A DNA stretch of 64,000 bases from Stratiolaelaps scimitus. Lineage: Eukaryota; Arthropoda; Arachnida; Mesostigmata; Laelapidae. A model generated the notes under the pieces. That model was given only the letters and a program-made list of their open reading frames with translations. It made no database searches and was not told the origin of the DNA. Positions 33,444-48,746 of this stretch are shown here, in pieces. The first letter of the stretch is position 1; each line of letters starts with the position of its first letter. The stretch is taken from contig JABWDB010000069.1 in the NCBI GenBank assembly GCA_019614645.1, forward strand, positions 992,001 to 1,056,000, written 5' to 3'. The position numbers were made by a program, and so were the translations under genes.

Positions 33444-34660
33444 CCTTTCCCCGCTCGTGGTCCTGATGTGGATAAATCACAGCGAATAAACAAATCCTCG
33501 GAAGAGGTCACAGGGAGTGTGAGGCCTGGCGACAAGGCACTGTTCTTCCAATTTGACTTCGTCCTGCATCAGGCACCACTATCCAAGCAGACGGTCGTCA
33601 TTGTACCACGTTTGTTTGTTTTTCGATTCGTCTATACACGTGCACCACACCTCACAGTCACTTAATACGTAGTACTCTTGTTCGATTTGGCTGTAGCAGT
33701 ACTGCTACTGATATCGTATGAGAAATCGTTTCTCTATTGGTCACACAGTTTGTGTGTGTGTATATGTCCTCTTATGTGTTAGCCAGTGATTAACTGGTCT
33801 ATCAGGTCGTCATCGTTGTCAAAGTGGCTGTCTGTTGCTCTTGGTTCGTCCTTCTGACGAAGCGTTCTCGACGAGCTCCGACGTTCAACTAAGCTGGACT
33901 AAACGCTGAGCACTGAACCAAGGTGATGCCGCTTTTCATCCTGCTCGCTCTTAGATCCATCCGAACTACTGTAGCCGCCGCCACCGCCGCCACTGCTGCT
34001 GCTACTACTGCTGCTGGGTAGGCCGAACGGAATAGGAAGAGCGGCACCGGATGCGGAGAGGGTCGGAGTTCAAGCAAAGATGAACAGTATCAACGCCAGC
34101 AGCAGCAGCAGTAGTAGCAGCCGGCGCCGCCACCACCGCCGCAGCCACCACTATGAGTACTAGCAGGACGAGCAGCAGCAGGAGCAGGAGTAGCCTGCGA
34201 GAGCTTCGGACTGAGCTCGGGCTGAGCTGTTCAACACCAACAGGCCGCGCCTGGTCGCCGTCTCAGGTCTCGCTTCTGATGCTGCCGTTACCGCTGTTGT
34301 CCCATTCGTCGCTGGCTGCTCTCGCTCTGTCTCGGTGTCGGCAGTACAGAGCCACCAGACAGACAGACGAACGAACGGACGGACGGGTGGACGGACAGTT
34401 GGGGGTCGGCTCGTTCGTCGACCGCGATTGAGCCCCGACCGACCGAGGACAGAAGAGTCAGCCTTCTTTTGTGCTCGAATTCAATCTTCCAACTTGAGCC
34501 GAGCCGGCTGCGTTCAGGCAAACAGCTAAGCAAGCAGGCTCTCACTGGTTCTGTGGCCTCGACCTGGTCGGGTCCTCGACGATAGCCCGCTAACAGCTAA
34601 CCTTTAGTAGCATCGCACAGCTGTAGCACCTCCACCAGCATTCGTATTATAGATCTGAAC
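33444..34660 (-). promoter_or_regulatory. Likely 5' UTR and promoter side of the beta-subunit-like gene
   Basis: Upstream of the start codon the sequence is richer in GC than the flanks and has CGG, CAG and CCACCGCC triplets at 33970-34180, GACGGACG runs at 34365-34400 and many TCG/CGA dinucleotides, as in arthropod promoter and leader regions. No TATA box or initiator can be fixed. Transcription start is a guess within this block. Confidence 0.3.
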
Positions 34661-36771
34661 GTGCGTCTCGTCGTCTGTATATATATATATAGATACATCT
34701 ACCCCGTCTATGTATGTAACTATGTTACTATGAGTAATATAGAATTGCATATAGAAGCTTACACTGAGAGCGGAGGTTTAACTCGCTTGCACGACAGTGC
34801 TGAGTGTATATATTATATATATATATATAAAATGTACGTGGCGGGTCCACTTAGTTGAGTCAGTCCTGCCGCTGCGGCATCTATCTGCTGCAAATTATCA
34901 CACAATTCACACCCACGCACACACACACACACATATGCAGACATAATCGAATTATAAAAGTGTGTAAATATTCGAGGCGATAAAGGAAGCAAACGTGAAT
35001 TTTGTTTTCATCCGTAGAAATAGTGGTTTGTAAACTAACTATAGTCCGTGCTCTAATCGACGAGGGTACAAGTCAATCAGCTCAATGAACTCACTCGTCG
35101 GAGTTCAATGGAATATGTAAACTGCTCTACGCTACGCGCACACGAGCTTATCGTCACTGCAACCCCCATCGACAATAAGTCAAAACAGCTTCCCCAATAT
35201 ATCGTCGGTAGGACAGTCGGAGTCACCGTGCTTCTCACAATCAATTTATGTATGAACGTGCAGTGAGCTCGTACAAAGCACCCCAGGCCGCCCTGTTCTG
35301 TCTATCGGCTCACCAATAGCGGCTACACAGGATAAATAAATAATAAATGCAACTGACCAAAAAAAAAAGAATATGTGCTTCTGGCGTCGTACGTGTGCGT
35401 GGCCGGTCGAGATCGATTGGTCAGGCGATTATCGAAGTTAAGCTGTCAATCAGCTTGAAATGCATCGTTACATGAGTTGATTACATAAGTCGCACCCCAC
35501 TGTACAATAATCAATGTTCGAATCGAGCAAAACATGACAACAATGATATACACATCAACTGCAAACACCAACAACAACGGCCATTAATTAGTGTTTGCTT
35601 ATTGTGTGTGTGTGTAGTGTAACCTAAACCTTAGCCGGACATGCTATGCTCCCCGTCCAGTTCACAAGTTCTACTCAAGCAAGCGACAATCGGCCAGCCG
35701 GTTGCACGGCCTTTGGCGTCTGCTGGACTTCTGATAGTCGCGCCTTTGTCGTCAGCTTTCGTTCTGCTGTGGATGTTGTTGTTGTTGTCATCGTCAGCGG
35801 TTGTGGTGGCGTCGGTGGTACTCTGGCGTGGCCTAGCTTGGCCTGGCCAATGCCCGCTCTCTGCAGTTCCCCTTCTGGGGACTCACATCCCCCTGCCCGC
35901 TGATGGCGTTACTGCTCCTACTCCTGCTACGACTACAGCAGCCACCGCCGACGCCGCTTCTGGTGCCGTGTTGATGCTGTGTAGCTGCCGTTGGCTGATA
36001 CTGCGGCAACGGCAGCAGCAGCAGCAACCTGAGCAAGCAGTCAATCCATCGTTGCCTGTTGTTTTCTGCCACTCATTGACGGTTCCGTCGTTGACGGCTA
36101 CCTGGTCTTACTGACTGCTGCTGATGCTACACCGGGAGGCATCATCGACCACTGACGATAACAACAACGACAGCACTGGTCGTAGACGAGAGAGAGAGAG
36201 AGAGATTGGTGAGGGCCAGACGGAGAAACGAGAATGAGAGAGATCCATCCGTTCAGGTCGAAGAAGAAGAAGACGACGACGACAGTGAACAGGATGTCAA
36301 CCCAAAAAGTGGGGCCAAAATGATCCCCATCGTATGAATGACTCCAATGACTCGGTTTCACGAATACCCAACCAACCTCCTACGCCAGAGCTGACTGAGA
36401 CTGTGTGCCCCATTGCCGCTGCTGCTGCTGCTGTCACAAAGGAGGGAACAACGAATGATATTTAACTAGAGAAATCACGAGGATTCTGTTCAGTCGGAGT
36501 TGAGTACGCCAGCGTTTCACTCCACCCCAAGAGGATGAGATATGGGGGATGTCCAGTTCAGTGTTGTCACGGGAACGGGTGGCGGAGGTCCGCTTTATAT
36601 ATGACGGACGTCGCCCAGGTTAAGAAAAAAAATGAAAAACAACTGTGTATAAATGGGAGCGCTCACGGTTAGTGGAGATCAGTAGAGGGGAGGGTTTGAG
36701 CTGTTACTTCATTTAAATATATTATACAATACCTAACTTTAGAGTAAATAAGTGTATTCGTGCACTTGTAC

Positions 36772-36772
<1 letters not shown>

Positions 36773-36808
<36 letters not shown>
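36773..36808. repeat. (AT)n microsatellite
   Basis: About 18 AT units. Other AT tracts right of the gene are at about 37291-37310, 45078-45104, 46205-46227, 56087-56110, 62257-62278 and 62450-62475. Confidence 0.9.
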
Positions 36809-36813
<5 letters not shown>

Positions 36814-36939
36814 GTACCTTTCTTACTACTGGTGTTGATGGCGTTGTTTGTGTCCGTTGAGACTGGATCGTCTAGTCTTACGGGCTAGGGGTGTCGGTTT
36901 CATTGGACAGATACCTCCTACTCAATGAGAAAACGTGTG

Positions 36940-36990
36940 TCCAAGTGATGGGTCGAACCTCGACGTGTTAGAGGCCGTCGCCAAGTAACC
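36940..36990 (-). repeat. Possible tRNA-derived SINE remnant
   Basis: On the - strand a B-box match GGTTCGACCC (36959-36950) lies only about 25 bases after an A-box-like TTGGCGACGGCC (36984-36973). The spacing is too short for a tRNA, so this is a decayed or chance match. Confidence 0.25.
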
Positions 36991-39900
36991 GCCTATGGGG
37001 GTACGCGTAGTGTGTCACATCGGGTGAGGACAATTGCCGGAGCATGACGACGGTGAAAATCGTCGACCTAATAAGCTCTAAGTATCGTAATTGCGGTAAC
37101 CCTACGATGGCACCACATATGTACAATTCATGTTTGTAGCAGTTCACAACCTATATACATAGAGCAGCTGTTTCGACAGAGACACAAATAAAAACAGTAA
37201 TAACATTTGGTGCGAGGGGCATCTGCAAGATTCATCCACGCGACATCACGATCGTGCCTACCTCCTTATGCTTTACTTGTCGTTTTCGCATATATATATA
37301 TATATATATAGGGCGCTGATTCAAGCCAGCACTCAGACGAGTAGCGCCAGCTGCCCCGCTGACGGATCCCATCGGAGTGGTGCTGTGTCGCGCTGTGCCC
37401 AGTCGACAGCGGAGACCTCTGACGACCGGTGATGTCGGAATAGCATCTGGTGCAGACAGTAAGCCTTGTAGTTGGCACGCGCAATCCCGAAGACCCGCTG
37501 AGAGTTGTGTCTATCTACTCTTAGCAGATCGCCTCTCGGTCATGTCGATACTAAACAGTGTATATTGGAATGATCTTTTCCGGAGAATTTGCTTATCGCC
37601 GTTAGACGAACTCAAATACCAGATTAGACTGATACTTTCGTCGTTGTGAGCCACGATGATATGTGATTGCTCTGCGGGACATTCGCCACCCGTAAATCTA
37701 ACACCTTTGGCCACCGGTCGTTGCAAACTGTTAATGATGATTCTTTCGGGTAGTACAACATGCTCGAACAGATCCATAAGAAAATTCGAAATAAGTAAAA
37801 TCACTTGATGTTTATTCATTAATAAATTGGTGCTCATTTATTTCCTGAAGCCATTACGACCTTAGCGCTGTTGCGAATCGGCTGGTCCGAGCCCGGACGT
37901 ACTATTCGATTCCGATAGAACGATACGATTCGGTAAATTACTTCATTAGGCGAATATCCTGTATTTTACTACAGATCGAAATTAATCAAGTTCGGCGTAC
38001 CTCTGAATTCGCTAGTGGTCACTATGGACAACAATGACCACACCAATAGCTTTACGATCGTCATCTAGGCTAATATGCGACCTGGGCACAGAAATCAAGG
38101 CTTCTCTGTACAAAACATCATCAGGATATGGAAATCGACAGTACGGTCGATGTCAAGATATCGCGCGAATGGGCATCGAACGTTCTCACGACCATTCTAT
38201 CGTATTCAGTTCTAACCATACGGTTAGCGTGCACAAGACACAAGTAACAACCATCGGCACCCATAGATGATTCTAGAGAAAGAACTCTTCACCGGCTCGA
38301 GCAGCAGATTTAAGTAGACGCCGATAGGTAGAGAGGCGAAGTACGTCGTCTCGCTTGCCCTCACAGAAGGAAACGCGAAAACTTCGGTGGAGGCCGCTAT
38401 TCTTACTGACCTGTTCTGTCTGTGCCAAAGGAAACCACGCGATCGGTATGGCCGAGAGATCGATCGATTGGTCGATATGCCGCTGTGGTAGCGAAACACT
38501 TGTGTAGACCTGGCGGAGCCAACGAGGAATCCATCCTGACGTCGTCCCAACGAACGAACGAATGGCGGCCCTTCGTTTGTGTCGGTATGACGACCACCGT
38601 ACGCAGTTCAGGCTGCTGTTGCTGCTGCTGCTGCATCGAAGTTTCGTTTGTATCGGCATCCTACCACCACGATGATGTTCCTGCCCGTGTTTGCTGCTGC
38701 TGGTGCTGCTGGTGCTGCTTAGCACACCTCCGGGTTCGAATCGAGCCAATCGAATGAGTAAATGGCTACCGACCACAGTTTATACCTGAGATCATTTCCC
38801 GTCATCACTTCGATGTGGGTTTCACCACTATCACTAATGCATCCCACGGTGACTTCCACCCATGATACTAATCAACCTGGTGACACTTTATAATTTACTA
38901 TGCTTCATACCATACTCGGCTGTACTTTGTTAATAGCAGTAGTAGTAGTAGTAACATCAGTAGTTAGTAGAAAGAAGTACCGTGGGCGTTATCGAGAACT
39001 AGCGCGTATTATATTGCAGTCCCGAAAATAAACTTGATTTTGAAACTTGAAAACTTGAAACTATTTTACAAAGAAGATTTTACTAATTCAAAATCAACTT
39101 GTTGGCTAGACCAGTTTAAAGTTCAAAGCTCTCTGCAGTACCGCTGTGAGCCCGGTGTTCCTTCGTAAGTGGAAACGCTATCGTCGAACGAAAATCGCTT
39201 TGTCGCATCCGATCTCTTAACCACGGCAACCACCACCTGAATGTGGGGCTCCAATGTCGCGTTTTTGTCTTTCGATACAGCCAACCCACATCTTTCGTTC
39301 TTCTCACTAAGTCTAGAGCTCTCAGCCCTGACCCAGTTCAGGGTTTGACAACGATTTGAAGAAGGAAGAAGACAAAAGCGGGGGCCTTCACTATATTGTG
39401 AATAATAATGATGATAGTAATAATGGTAACCGGCAACAATGGTCACCTCCGACCACTAATGGTTTCTTCCCACTTTAATCGAATTCCGAACGGTCAAACA
39501 AATTCGTGTGTGTCGTTTAAATCCGTTTTGTTTGGAATCGAATGCGAACAGTGAATTGAAAACGAATCAGTCACCGTATGGAGGTTTACGACAAACTTGA
39601 TACAAACGTTGTTTGAGGTGGGACTTTCAACTTTAGCGATATGATATTTTTTCTTCCTTATTTAACCACTCATGGTGAACAGGTATGTATCATGGATGGG
39701 CTATACACTCAGTGGCTGGCATACAATATATGAATGGCTGGTCGAATGAATCTACGCAAATGCTGATACCCTGTTCAACAGTGTTATTCATAACTATATC
39801 CATCGAATACATGTTTTCCATCACCGGTTTGTCCACATCATATCGAATATTTCTCACGTAATGCAAATTTCGCGCATCGTCTGTCGCTTGCCGACAGAGA

Positions 39901-42900
39901 GGAATAAGTGAACGGAGGGAAGCTAAGGCAAAGATGACGTCTTTTATTATCGAAGGTGACGATTTCCGAGGACAAAACTAATAATGAAACAATGATCAGA
40001 CAAACGAACGAGGCTAAAATGCTCCGTCCATTACAGATGGATTCTCAGACGTATGTATACGACATTTATAGCTACGTTTGGGTGGACGTTGTCGAACTGC
40101 CCCTTATTAGATTGACTGCAGTTGCGGAGACGAAGCATGCACACTCGGTAAAGAGGCGGCTGGCGCCTATCGAAGGCTCACCCATTGACATTGATGGACG
40201 AATGAATGAATGAATGGATGAACAATCGAAGTTGGCCTGCCTGTTGTTCGCGTCCACATACGTAAGGTGCATAGACACGTATATCGAATAAGAAGTATTT
40301 GTATCCATGTATAGGTGTGCATATAAGTGTGCATCTCTGACTTGAATCAGACTGCCGACTAGAATACAGATTCATTTGTATTGCTTACTATCCGCATGTC
40401 CGTATCATGGTCGCATCTTGGCGTTCGATCCATGTGTGCGCGTCGGTCAAAGTCTTCAATGCATTTTCAAGTATATTTCGGTGTATGCATTCATAGCAGA
40501 TAGTATTCGCCAGCGACTCGGTCTGTCCGTGTGTGGATGGTCGATCCTGAATCATCACAATTCGATTCCCGTTTGTGTATCGTTCTTCGATTCGTTAAAA
40601 TGAAGATTATATAGTATGGGAAAAGAGGTGTACTCAGTTAGGATGCGTAAGAAAAGAGCAAGAATGGCCAACATCTACCGAGGGCGATTCCGGACTCTAC
40701 ATCTCTCTTCGATCAAGCGGGAACCGACTAAGGTTCCTACAGTGCACATCGAGACCGACCCACAGCGTACATCGAGACGGAGCACTAGGCTGCCTAGACA
40801 GACACCCAAATAATGTAACAGAAGATTGTTCATAGGAGGAGGCAGGTTGTTCATAGGAACTTCGTGAAGAAACTGGCGTTTTCGATCGAAGACGACGACC
40901 TCATCGAAGAGCTCGCTTTCTGCTGCTGCTGCTGTTTCGTTCGACAGCAGAAACTGTACCGCAGCAGGTTGAGCAGGCCAAGCCCCCATCTGGATCGGAT
41001 CCTAATGTATTCGTCGTGCACTCTCTCGCGGTCTCTGTCTCTATACGCAGGAAGTGGGAAGGGGCACCGATCTCGTCTGCCCGACCTATCTACAACCGTC
41101 CGTACGGCCCCAATCGATGAATGGACACTACTGGAGACGCATGACTGTCTCTAAGCACACACACACACAGAGTCTACCAACTACAAAGAGACTAGTACAG
41201 AGAGTACGAGCATACTCATAGTTAGAAGCTGACTGGTTCATAGTGAGTGGAGAGACGATGCTCTCTACGGCTGGTCCGACTTAGCGCGTCGAGCGGAAGT
41301 TCGAATGGGGCTCTTGCTGGGCTCACCTCGTCTAGTGACGACTTCGTAACGAAGGAGCACACAACGATGCGATCTCGGCTTGCTTCAGCACTTCTTAGAT
41401 GGCCTATCTGAGGAAGGAAGCCGCTTGGCGTTGCTTACCAAGAGCTTTACAAAGAGAGAGAGAGAGTTCGAGGGAGGCATCTGGTCGATTGATCCGTCTG
41501 CCCGACCGGCAAGCAACAACCAAGAGCATCAACAGCCGGATGAAATTGGCCCAAAAATGAGAACTAGGTCTCCAACCTACTCTGAAGAATGGACACCCTG
41601 TATTCTATTCTATCCCGCCGGCTGGGGCTATTTTCTTATAGACGGCTGCTGTTGCTGCTGCTACTAAAGGACAACTTCTGCCCAGGACCGATCGATTCCC
41701 ACAATGGACGCAGGTCAACGAAGCAATCTCTGACGGCTGGTGGCGGCAGCAGCAGCAGCACCAGCAGCACCACCACCACCTTCTGAACAGGCTGGGCTGG
41801 GCATTTGGAGTTGGACTGAACTTCAGAGTGGCCCTCATAGTGCAGGCATTCTTTTCGATGCCGCTACCATACCCTAGCGTAACAGGCCGCGCTCATTCTG
41901 TACTCCACCTCGGACTGGTGTCGTAGAATCTGTTACTACGACTAAGGCCAATACCATTGTTATAATATAGGTAACGTGCGATTGTGGTCCTGCTTGGAAC
42001 TTGAAAGAATCTGTTCGAATGATCGTGATATTGCACATTCCATTCTAGGAGACAGCTCTTCTGATTCCCAGGCCTCGTCTGCAGAGCCCCTGTTTAATCT
42101 CACTAAAATGGACAGTCTGAGCAGAGCCCCTGAGACCGATTCTTGCCGGCTCTAAATGGAGCCAGTTCATGAGGCTGTCACGAAAGCGGAGTTCAGTTTA
42201 AAGCCTTTTGTATGTTATATAATAAATGTGAAATGTGTTTACAGTATCGGGCACAAATCTCTACATGTTGATAATGTCAAAATTGCCTGACTTAGATTTA
42301 CTGGTGTGATTATGTATTAATTAATATTGTGTGATGATCGCATTTGAGGTATACGGGTGTAGGTGTGTTCAAAAGGAAGCGCATTGTCGTACAAATTACA
42401 AACGACATAAAGGTTAGCAATTGCAAACGGTCGGGTCCTGTTCGTTGCAGCGTGGCTTTCATGAACGATACCGCGTATAAAAGCACTAGATAGGAGCAAT
42501 AATTAAAAACGGTCAGGGGGTCATCAGCATCACATCGTCGTCCATTTTTACTGGGGACTTTTTCGCTAGAATCTTTTCGGGCCTCCAATCACCATGAGCG
42601 AGAGAGAGAGAGAGCGCACTAGCATATGGCTATGAGCTTAGCTCCGTGGACGACAACCAATATACACTCGATTTGTGATATATAATTTTTAGGTATACAT
42701 ATTGCCGAACGCATAATGGGCAGGTGGCGACGATAGCTTCAGTTCCTCAAGTTTCTGCTGTTGCTGTAGATGGCTCCTCTTGCGGACATCGAGGAAGTTT
42801 GAGGCCAATGACTTCACTTGTTAGTTTGCAGCGCAACGGTCTTGTATAGTGTACAACCGTTTAGTCTGTATAGTCTGATGTGATATGCTGGGTGCGGTGA

Positions 42901-45900
42901 TGATGATGGCAGTCTATATGGACGCCTATCGACGCGGATATAGGTGCAACCTTAAAGTAGAAAACCAGGAAGTCATCTAGTCTTCACTGGCTTTCACTTA
43001 TGTGAGGGCCACATGAGGAAATCTCGTAGTTTAGATAGACGAAATCATTGAAAGAACGCGGGTGAAGGCGAGAGTGTACGTCCTGTCCCTCCGAGATGAG
43101 GAAGCCGTTGGTGATGTCCCCACAGTGCAGTGACCTTAGGACCAGCTATCAGTATACGAAGCTGAACTTCGCGATGTCTCGGTATACGCGTGGTCGGGGT
43201 ACTATTTCAGAATTGAACAGATGAGACTTGAGTCTAACGGACAACTTTCGTTGACCCTGTACGCCTTAGGTGCGTAACACACAACTGCCAGTGCTGTGCA
43301 CTGATCTCCTATTTTCAACATGCGCGGTCATTCACTTCGGGAAGAGCCCCGTCTCGTCTAACATCTCATCTAAACGGTGGCATGCAGAATGAATGAATGC
43401 ACGGACGTTTTACGACGAACGGTGACCAGCCTTAAGCTATATAACGTTTGAGCTAATCGGGGAATTTATGAAGCTTCCTTTTGATCGTCGTTGATTAGAG
43501 GTTTATTTGCGGAAAAATATTCAGATTTACCATAATCAATTGAGTCTTCTGTCAGCTTTCTTCAGACAACGAAGCTTGGATCATCAGCTTGGTGTGCTCG
43601 TTTTATGGTTTACGAGCGCGGTTGTTCTTTCAGCATTAAATTTTCGCGCGCAAAGTCCGCGACTTCGCCAAAGAAATGCGAGGGCGGGCTAAACGGTCGA
43701 CGGTGACAACTATCAAAATGGTGTCGTCTATCAATGAGAGCGTGAACAGTCAGCGTGATGTCATAGTGCACACTCAATAGATATATATAGATAGATACGC
43801 ACATCTGTATCGGATAGAATAGATGTATATAATATATACAGCGAGCCACACGGTAGCCGAGACAGAGAGAGAGAGGGCGGGGAAACTTTCTCTTTGGCCG
43901 TTTTTACGATGTGGACTTTACTGTGTACATTAGTTGGGGGTACAGTGGTGCCGCTGCGGTAGCCACCGCCGCATCATATCATCTGCATGCAGGCCCAGCA
44001 GCGGCAGTAGTTGAAACCCTCGTCATTCATGAGGAACGTGGCGAAGAGCCTGATGCGACCTTAGGCCACCAACTGAAGGCGAGTTCAGCGTGTGGCAGCA
44101 GTACAGCAGACACACTCTCTACTAACTACATAGATTATATGGGAGTGTTTGAGTGTGTGTTTGCGTTTGGCCCGATGTATATGTACGCGCAGAAGGAGTC
44201 CAGTGCCGAACACCTGAAAGCTGGCGGAGATCCTAAAGGGAGAGGCCCTTTATCGTCGGTCCATATGGCACGTGGCTGCTACTGTGCGACACAGAACACA
44301 CTGTTGTACTTCGACTATTGTTCCTCGTTTTGCCGACGTTTAACCTCGCGGAATTATCATCACCACACGTAAGGAATAAATAATAGACCAGCACATAGTA
44401 ATACCACTGTTCGAATGGCAGGATGGATAAAGCGTACAGGAAACGAGTGAAGTTCGTGCAGGGTCATTGACTAATCAATGCATACGTCATTTGGTTTTTA
44501 TTAGAAACAATTATTTCACATATTTTTCGAAACAAAATCTCGAGACGACCTTGGCATATTTTTGTTGCATTTCAGGGTTACCAATCCTTGAAAATAAATA
44601 TGCTCGCAGAGCACAATAGCACAACTACAATTCGTTCTAGAAAATAAACAGTTGTCTCCCCTCACATCTTTTCTCCTTTTAACACGTGCAACAGAAGATC
44701 AAATGATTATTTTCGTCCTTCCAAATCTTGATACTTTTTTTTTCACAGGGGGACAAAAGTGAACTTTGGAGTCGACCGAAAGAAGATTGGAGAGGGAAGC
44801 CGTCAAGAAAACGGGTTATTCGCGTATTACCGAGACGGTCGATTTGACTGGCGCCAATAGTTTGGCTTGATTGGATTGGAAAAAATGCGATGGCTTCTCG
44901 AAGAGCACACCAGTGTCCTTGACTTCTTCAGTCGATCGGGTTGGCTCGTTTAACCCACAAGGCAGTTCGCCAAATATAAATAGTAAGCACTCGGTATGCA
45001 TCTACCGTTATCTCGACCAAACCGAGACAGGCATCAAATAGAGAACAAAATACATATTATATCTATTGAACAAAGTATTGTATATATATATATATATATA
45101 TATATTTTCTGGGTAACCGTATTATTGGCCTGTGATACTACCGCTATTACGAAATTATGCCAATCATTAAGACCCAAGTATCACTGTTTAGTTATTATTA
45201 TTATTATATTATTAAACGATTAGTACACAATATGACCTTAACGTGTCGCGGCTGTTGATTTCAACAAAGTCTGTCTATTTTCAAACGTGAATTCAGACGG
45301 TGGAAGATTATTTCAGGTCATTCGTGTTTTTCCATAGTAGCTGAAAATACAATCATCTGTTTAACTATTTTCTTATTATTTAAATTGCTTGTTTAGTGTA
45401 CGTCCGCCTGCATTAGAGATGAAATTGGTAGAGCCATTGCCACCAATATCGAGAGCCATAATCGTAGATCCCCACCAGACCTGATAGCGGCAGACATTAC
45501 GGTAGTCAACTACCTATACCATAATAAAATGTAGAATACAAGAGAAGTTGTTCTACATCAGACATGACTACTGTTAGCATAGTTTGTCGGATGCTATTAT
45601 ACATATTTAGGTGAGAAGAAATAATGCACTATGTGAGTACATAGTAAAACTGAAGAATTTAACATATATTATTACCACCACTCAGCTACCGGTTGCCGAA
45701 TGTCGAACTACAGCTGAACTACGTTATCTTGATATCGGTCTATCTTATCATCGTTATCATTATTTCCCCTTTGTCCGATCTGTGACCAAAGCGTCCACGC
45801 ATGCGTTTCCGTAATAAGCCCAATAATTTGAGGTCGAATGGACTTTGTGTGCCTATTATATTCACTACGTAGCGCCGTTTTGTGTCTACTAGTAATAGCT

Positions 45901-48746
45901 GTTACAATCATTCCTCCACCGTTATGACGAGTCGGCCATGAATTATCAAACAATTTCGACACTTAGAGACCAACTTTGAGCAAGATAGGCTACTCCTTTT
46001 TATTGAGAGTTTCCGTTTCTCGTACATTTCCCGTTTCTATTGTAAAATGAGAATGAGAATACGCGCGCAACGAGTCACAGAATTTCTGAAAAGTCTGCTC
46101 AACACCACCACCATCTCTTGGCCACTTCTGCCAGCTAACTTCGTTTCATCGCTCGCGCGGACCGACCAACTCAAACCTTCGACTAGCGGCGTCTAACATC
46201 CGCAAATATATATATATATATATATATGATGATAGTGATATTACCACCACTACAGCTATCGTCTTACCGCCACCACCATTATTACGACAACTTCGACTCC
46301 GTTTGACTACTATGATTTTTTGACGATGACTTTGATACGCTGATTCGCGGCGATTTTCTTCTTTAGAAAACGAACAAAACAATCGTCACTTCGACCGCTA
46401 TACGTCCGCCGGTTATTGTTGCTGCTGTTGTGGTTGCTGTTGGCCCAGACACAGTGTAGTGTAACTTAGGATCGTTAGTTCAGCTTTGGAATTATATTTT
46501 GTTGTTGTCGCCGAAGCCAATCCTGCTGGTATTGTTCTTGTTGTTCAGTTTTAGCCAATTTCGTTGTCGCATGCGCATTTTGTGTGCTTGTTATGACTGA
46601 GGAGTGTTTCGTTCTGCATGCCCCATTGCGCTGTCAATTTGACCAGAATCATGCCATTACTAGCAATGGCTAGCTTGAGATCCGTAGCCTTTACGTTACG
46701 CGATAATTTCTTCTATTCCACTGCTCTGCTGGTAACAATAACAACAAATACCACTGCTGCTACAACAACAACCACAAGAATTATATTCACTAGATCAGCC
46801 ACAGCAGTAGCAGAAGCAGTTGCAGATGGAAGAAGAAATCGTCGAACGCGCAACGGTGGTGGCACTGCTGAGTAGAAGTGGCTCCCGATTCCGTCAGAAC
46901 CCCCACAGACCCCCCGTCCACTTCAGCTGATTCTGTAAGTGGGAAGTGGCAAGGTGGTTAAGTATTATAGCAGCTACACAGGTGGATAGATAGATTGATA
47001 AACATGTGATGGTGGTGGTGGCGGTGGTGGTAGTTGTGGTTGATTGCGGCTTTTTCGACAGTGGCCAGAATCGATTGCATTGGACTGATATGAACAAACT
47101 TACTCCCCCAATTGTCGCTTCTCAGTGTGGCCACAAATAGCTAGAAGATGATCACCGACTGTTTGGTGTCATCCTGTCACAGGGAATAGTAGTGATCTTC
47201 TCACAGGGAATTGTTGCTGTTGTGATCGCAGCAGATACTTTTTTCTGTCACGGCTGATTTTTGTCAGTAGAGAATTCGCAAAAAAAAACAAAAAAAACTA
47301 GGGATACTTGAAACGAATCTGACGTTAATAGGCACATGTCGTTGTTGCTGCGGGGCCGCCGCCGCTCCGTACGTGTGCTGTTTTACAACCGAAGAATCAA
47401 TCGCTTCTATTTATTATTAGGGCGTTTTAACTAAGATGAACTTGTCTGCTAGCGGCACCGAATACTCACGAACATCTATTTCCTGTAGGCAGTCTATAAC
47501 GTTCAGTGTCTTGAATGAATGCACTCATTATGCTAACTTCTAAAATTACCCTGTGCTGCTTTTGTTGATTATTGCTGTCATTAGTATTTCGTTCCTGGGT
47601 GTCGCTTCTCGTGCGATCTGATCCACGTTGCGTTCTCTTTCTGTGTTAGATCCATTTCTCTGGTCATTATTCTATTGGCTCTGCCCGCACTGCTCGTTGA
47701 GTCTTCCGTTGTGAGTTGTAGATTTTACTGGTCGTCTGCCTGTCTGTCTGTTCGTCTGTCGGTCTGTCTTTGTTGTTTCCATACTCCACTTACCTTTATT
47801 TTTATTATTATTATTATTTTTTTGCTTTGTGTTATCAGTTTGCATTTGACGACTCGGAGAGTCGGAAAAAAAATGAATGTTATACGCAATACCCGTATTC
47901 CATCCGTATTCCATATTCCTATATCTCGGTGTGTCTCGGTCTAACTTAGCCACTTAGCTGGAACAACTGGGGTAAAAGATAATTTACGTTTGTTAATGTG
48001 GCAGGAATATATTCCGTAATTCTTTTATCCTTTTGTTGTTGTTGTTGTTGTCGTCGTTGGCGACGGCAACTTGTCCGTTCACACCTCAGCTAAGTAGAGG
48101 CAATCATTAGACTTGTTATCATTACGCGATTAGAATATTGTGCAGATAATAATATCATAACGGATACACTAAGCGAATACCGACAGCCGGTAGCAGCCGC
48201 CAGCGGTCGGGGTTTTGAGATTTCTTTTCGAGATATCATCAACAGCTGTCTGTTGGCTCGAATCGCAACACTACTGTGTAGATGTGAAGATGCTCGACGA
48301 ATATTGTGTTCATGGGCATGAATTTGATAAATTGCTCAGCTAGCACAAATTACCGGCGGTTTCGGTTAATCCAGTTTCAGGCATTCGTGCTTACGCCACG
48401 ATTAACTCTGCCGGGATCGGCGCACAAAAGACACTCAAGGAAATATGAAGACAGCCGCAATCGGTCACCATCAATCGCATGCGAACACGTTATGGAAATA
48501 TCGAAAGTTTAGTTTTCAGGCTTTTGCGTTGTTTAGCACACACGTCTTGTTGCATTCATTTATGCTAGCTAACGTCTGCTCCTTCTGTACAATGAGTCCA
48601 GGCGACTCGTTGTGATCCCACCATTTCAGTGACTGTCAACAGTGGTCACGTCTGTGAGAATCGTGCCCTTCAGTTTAGAGTTGTCTGTATCCCGTGGGAT
48701 ATGAGGATCATGCTATAGCTCTGACGTGCACCTAATAATGTATTAG

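Larger units (their letters stand above)
34661..42600. other. No recognised gene, 34.7-42.6 kb
   Basis: Microsatellites plus unique-looking DNA. Frames of 75-167 codons occur (for example - strand 38776-38273 and 37837-37511, + strand 35641-36114), but they run through CAG/CTG repeats or lack any known domain and splice context. Confidence 0.5.

Noticed and set aside
38729..38747. GGGTTCGAATCGAGCC as a tRNA B box on the + strand
   Set aside because: The upstream sequence is a GCTGCTGGT repeat with no A box or arms.
38273..38776. 167-codon - strand frame
   Set aside because: Crosses a CAG/CTG repeat, no recognised domain, and a competing frame is open on the + strand.
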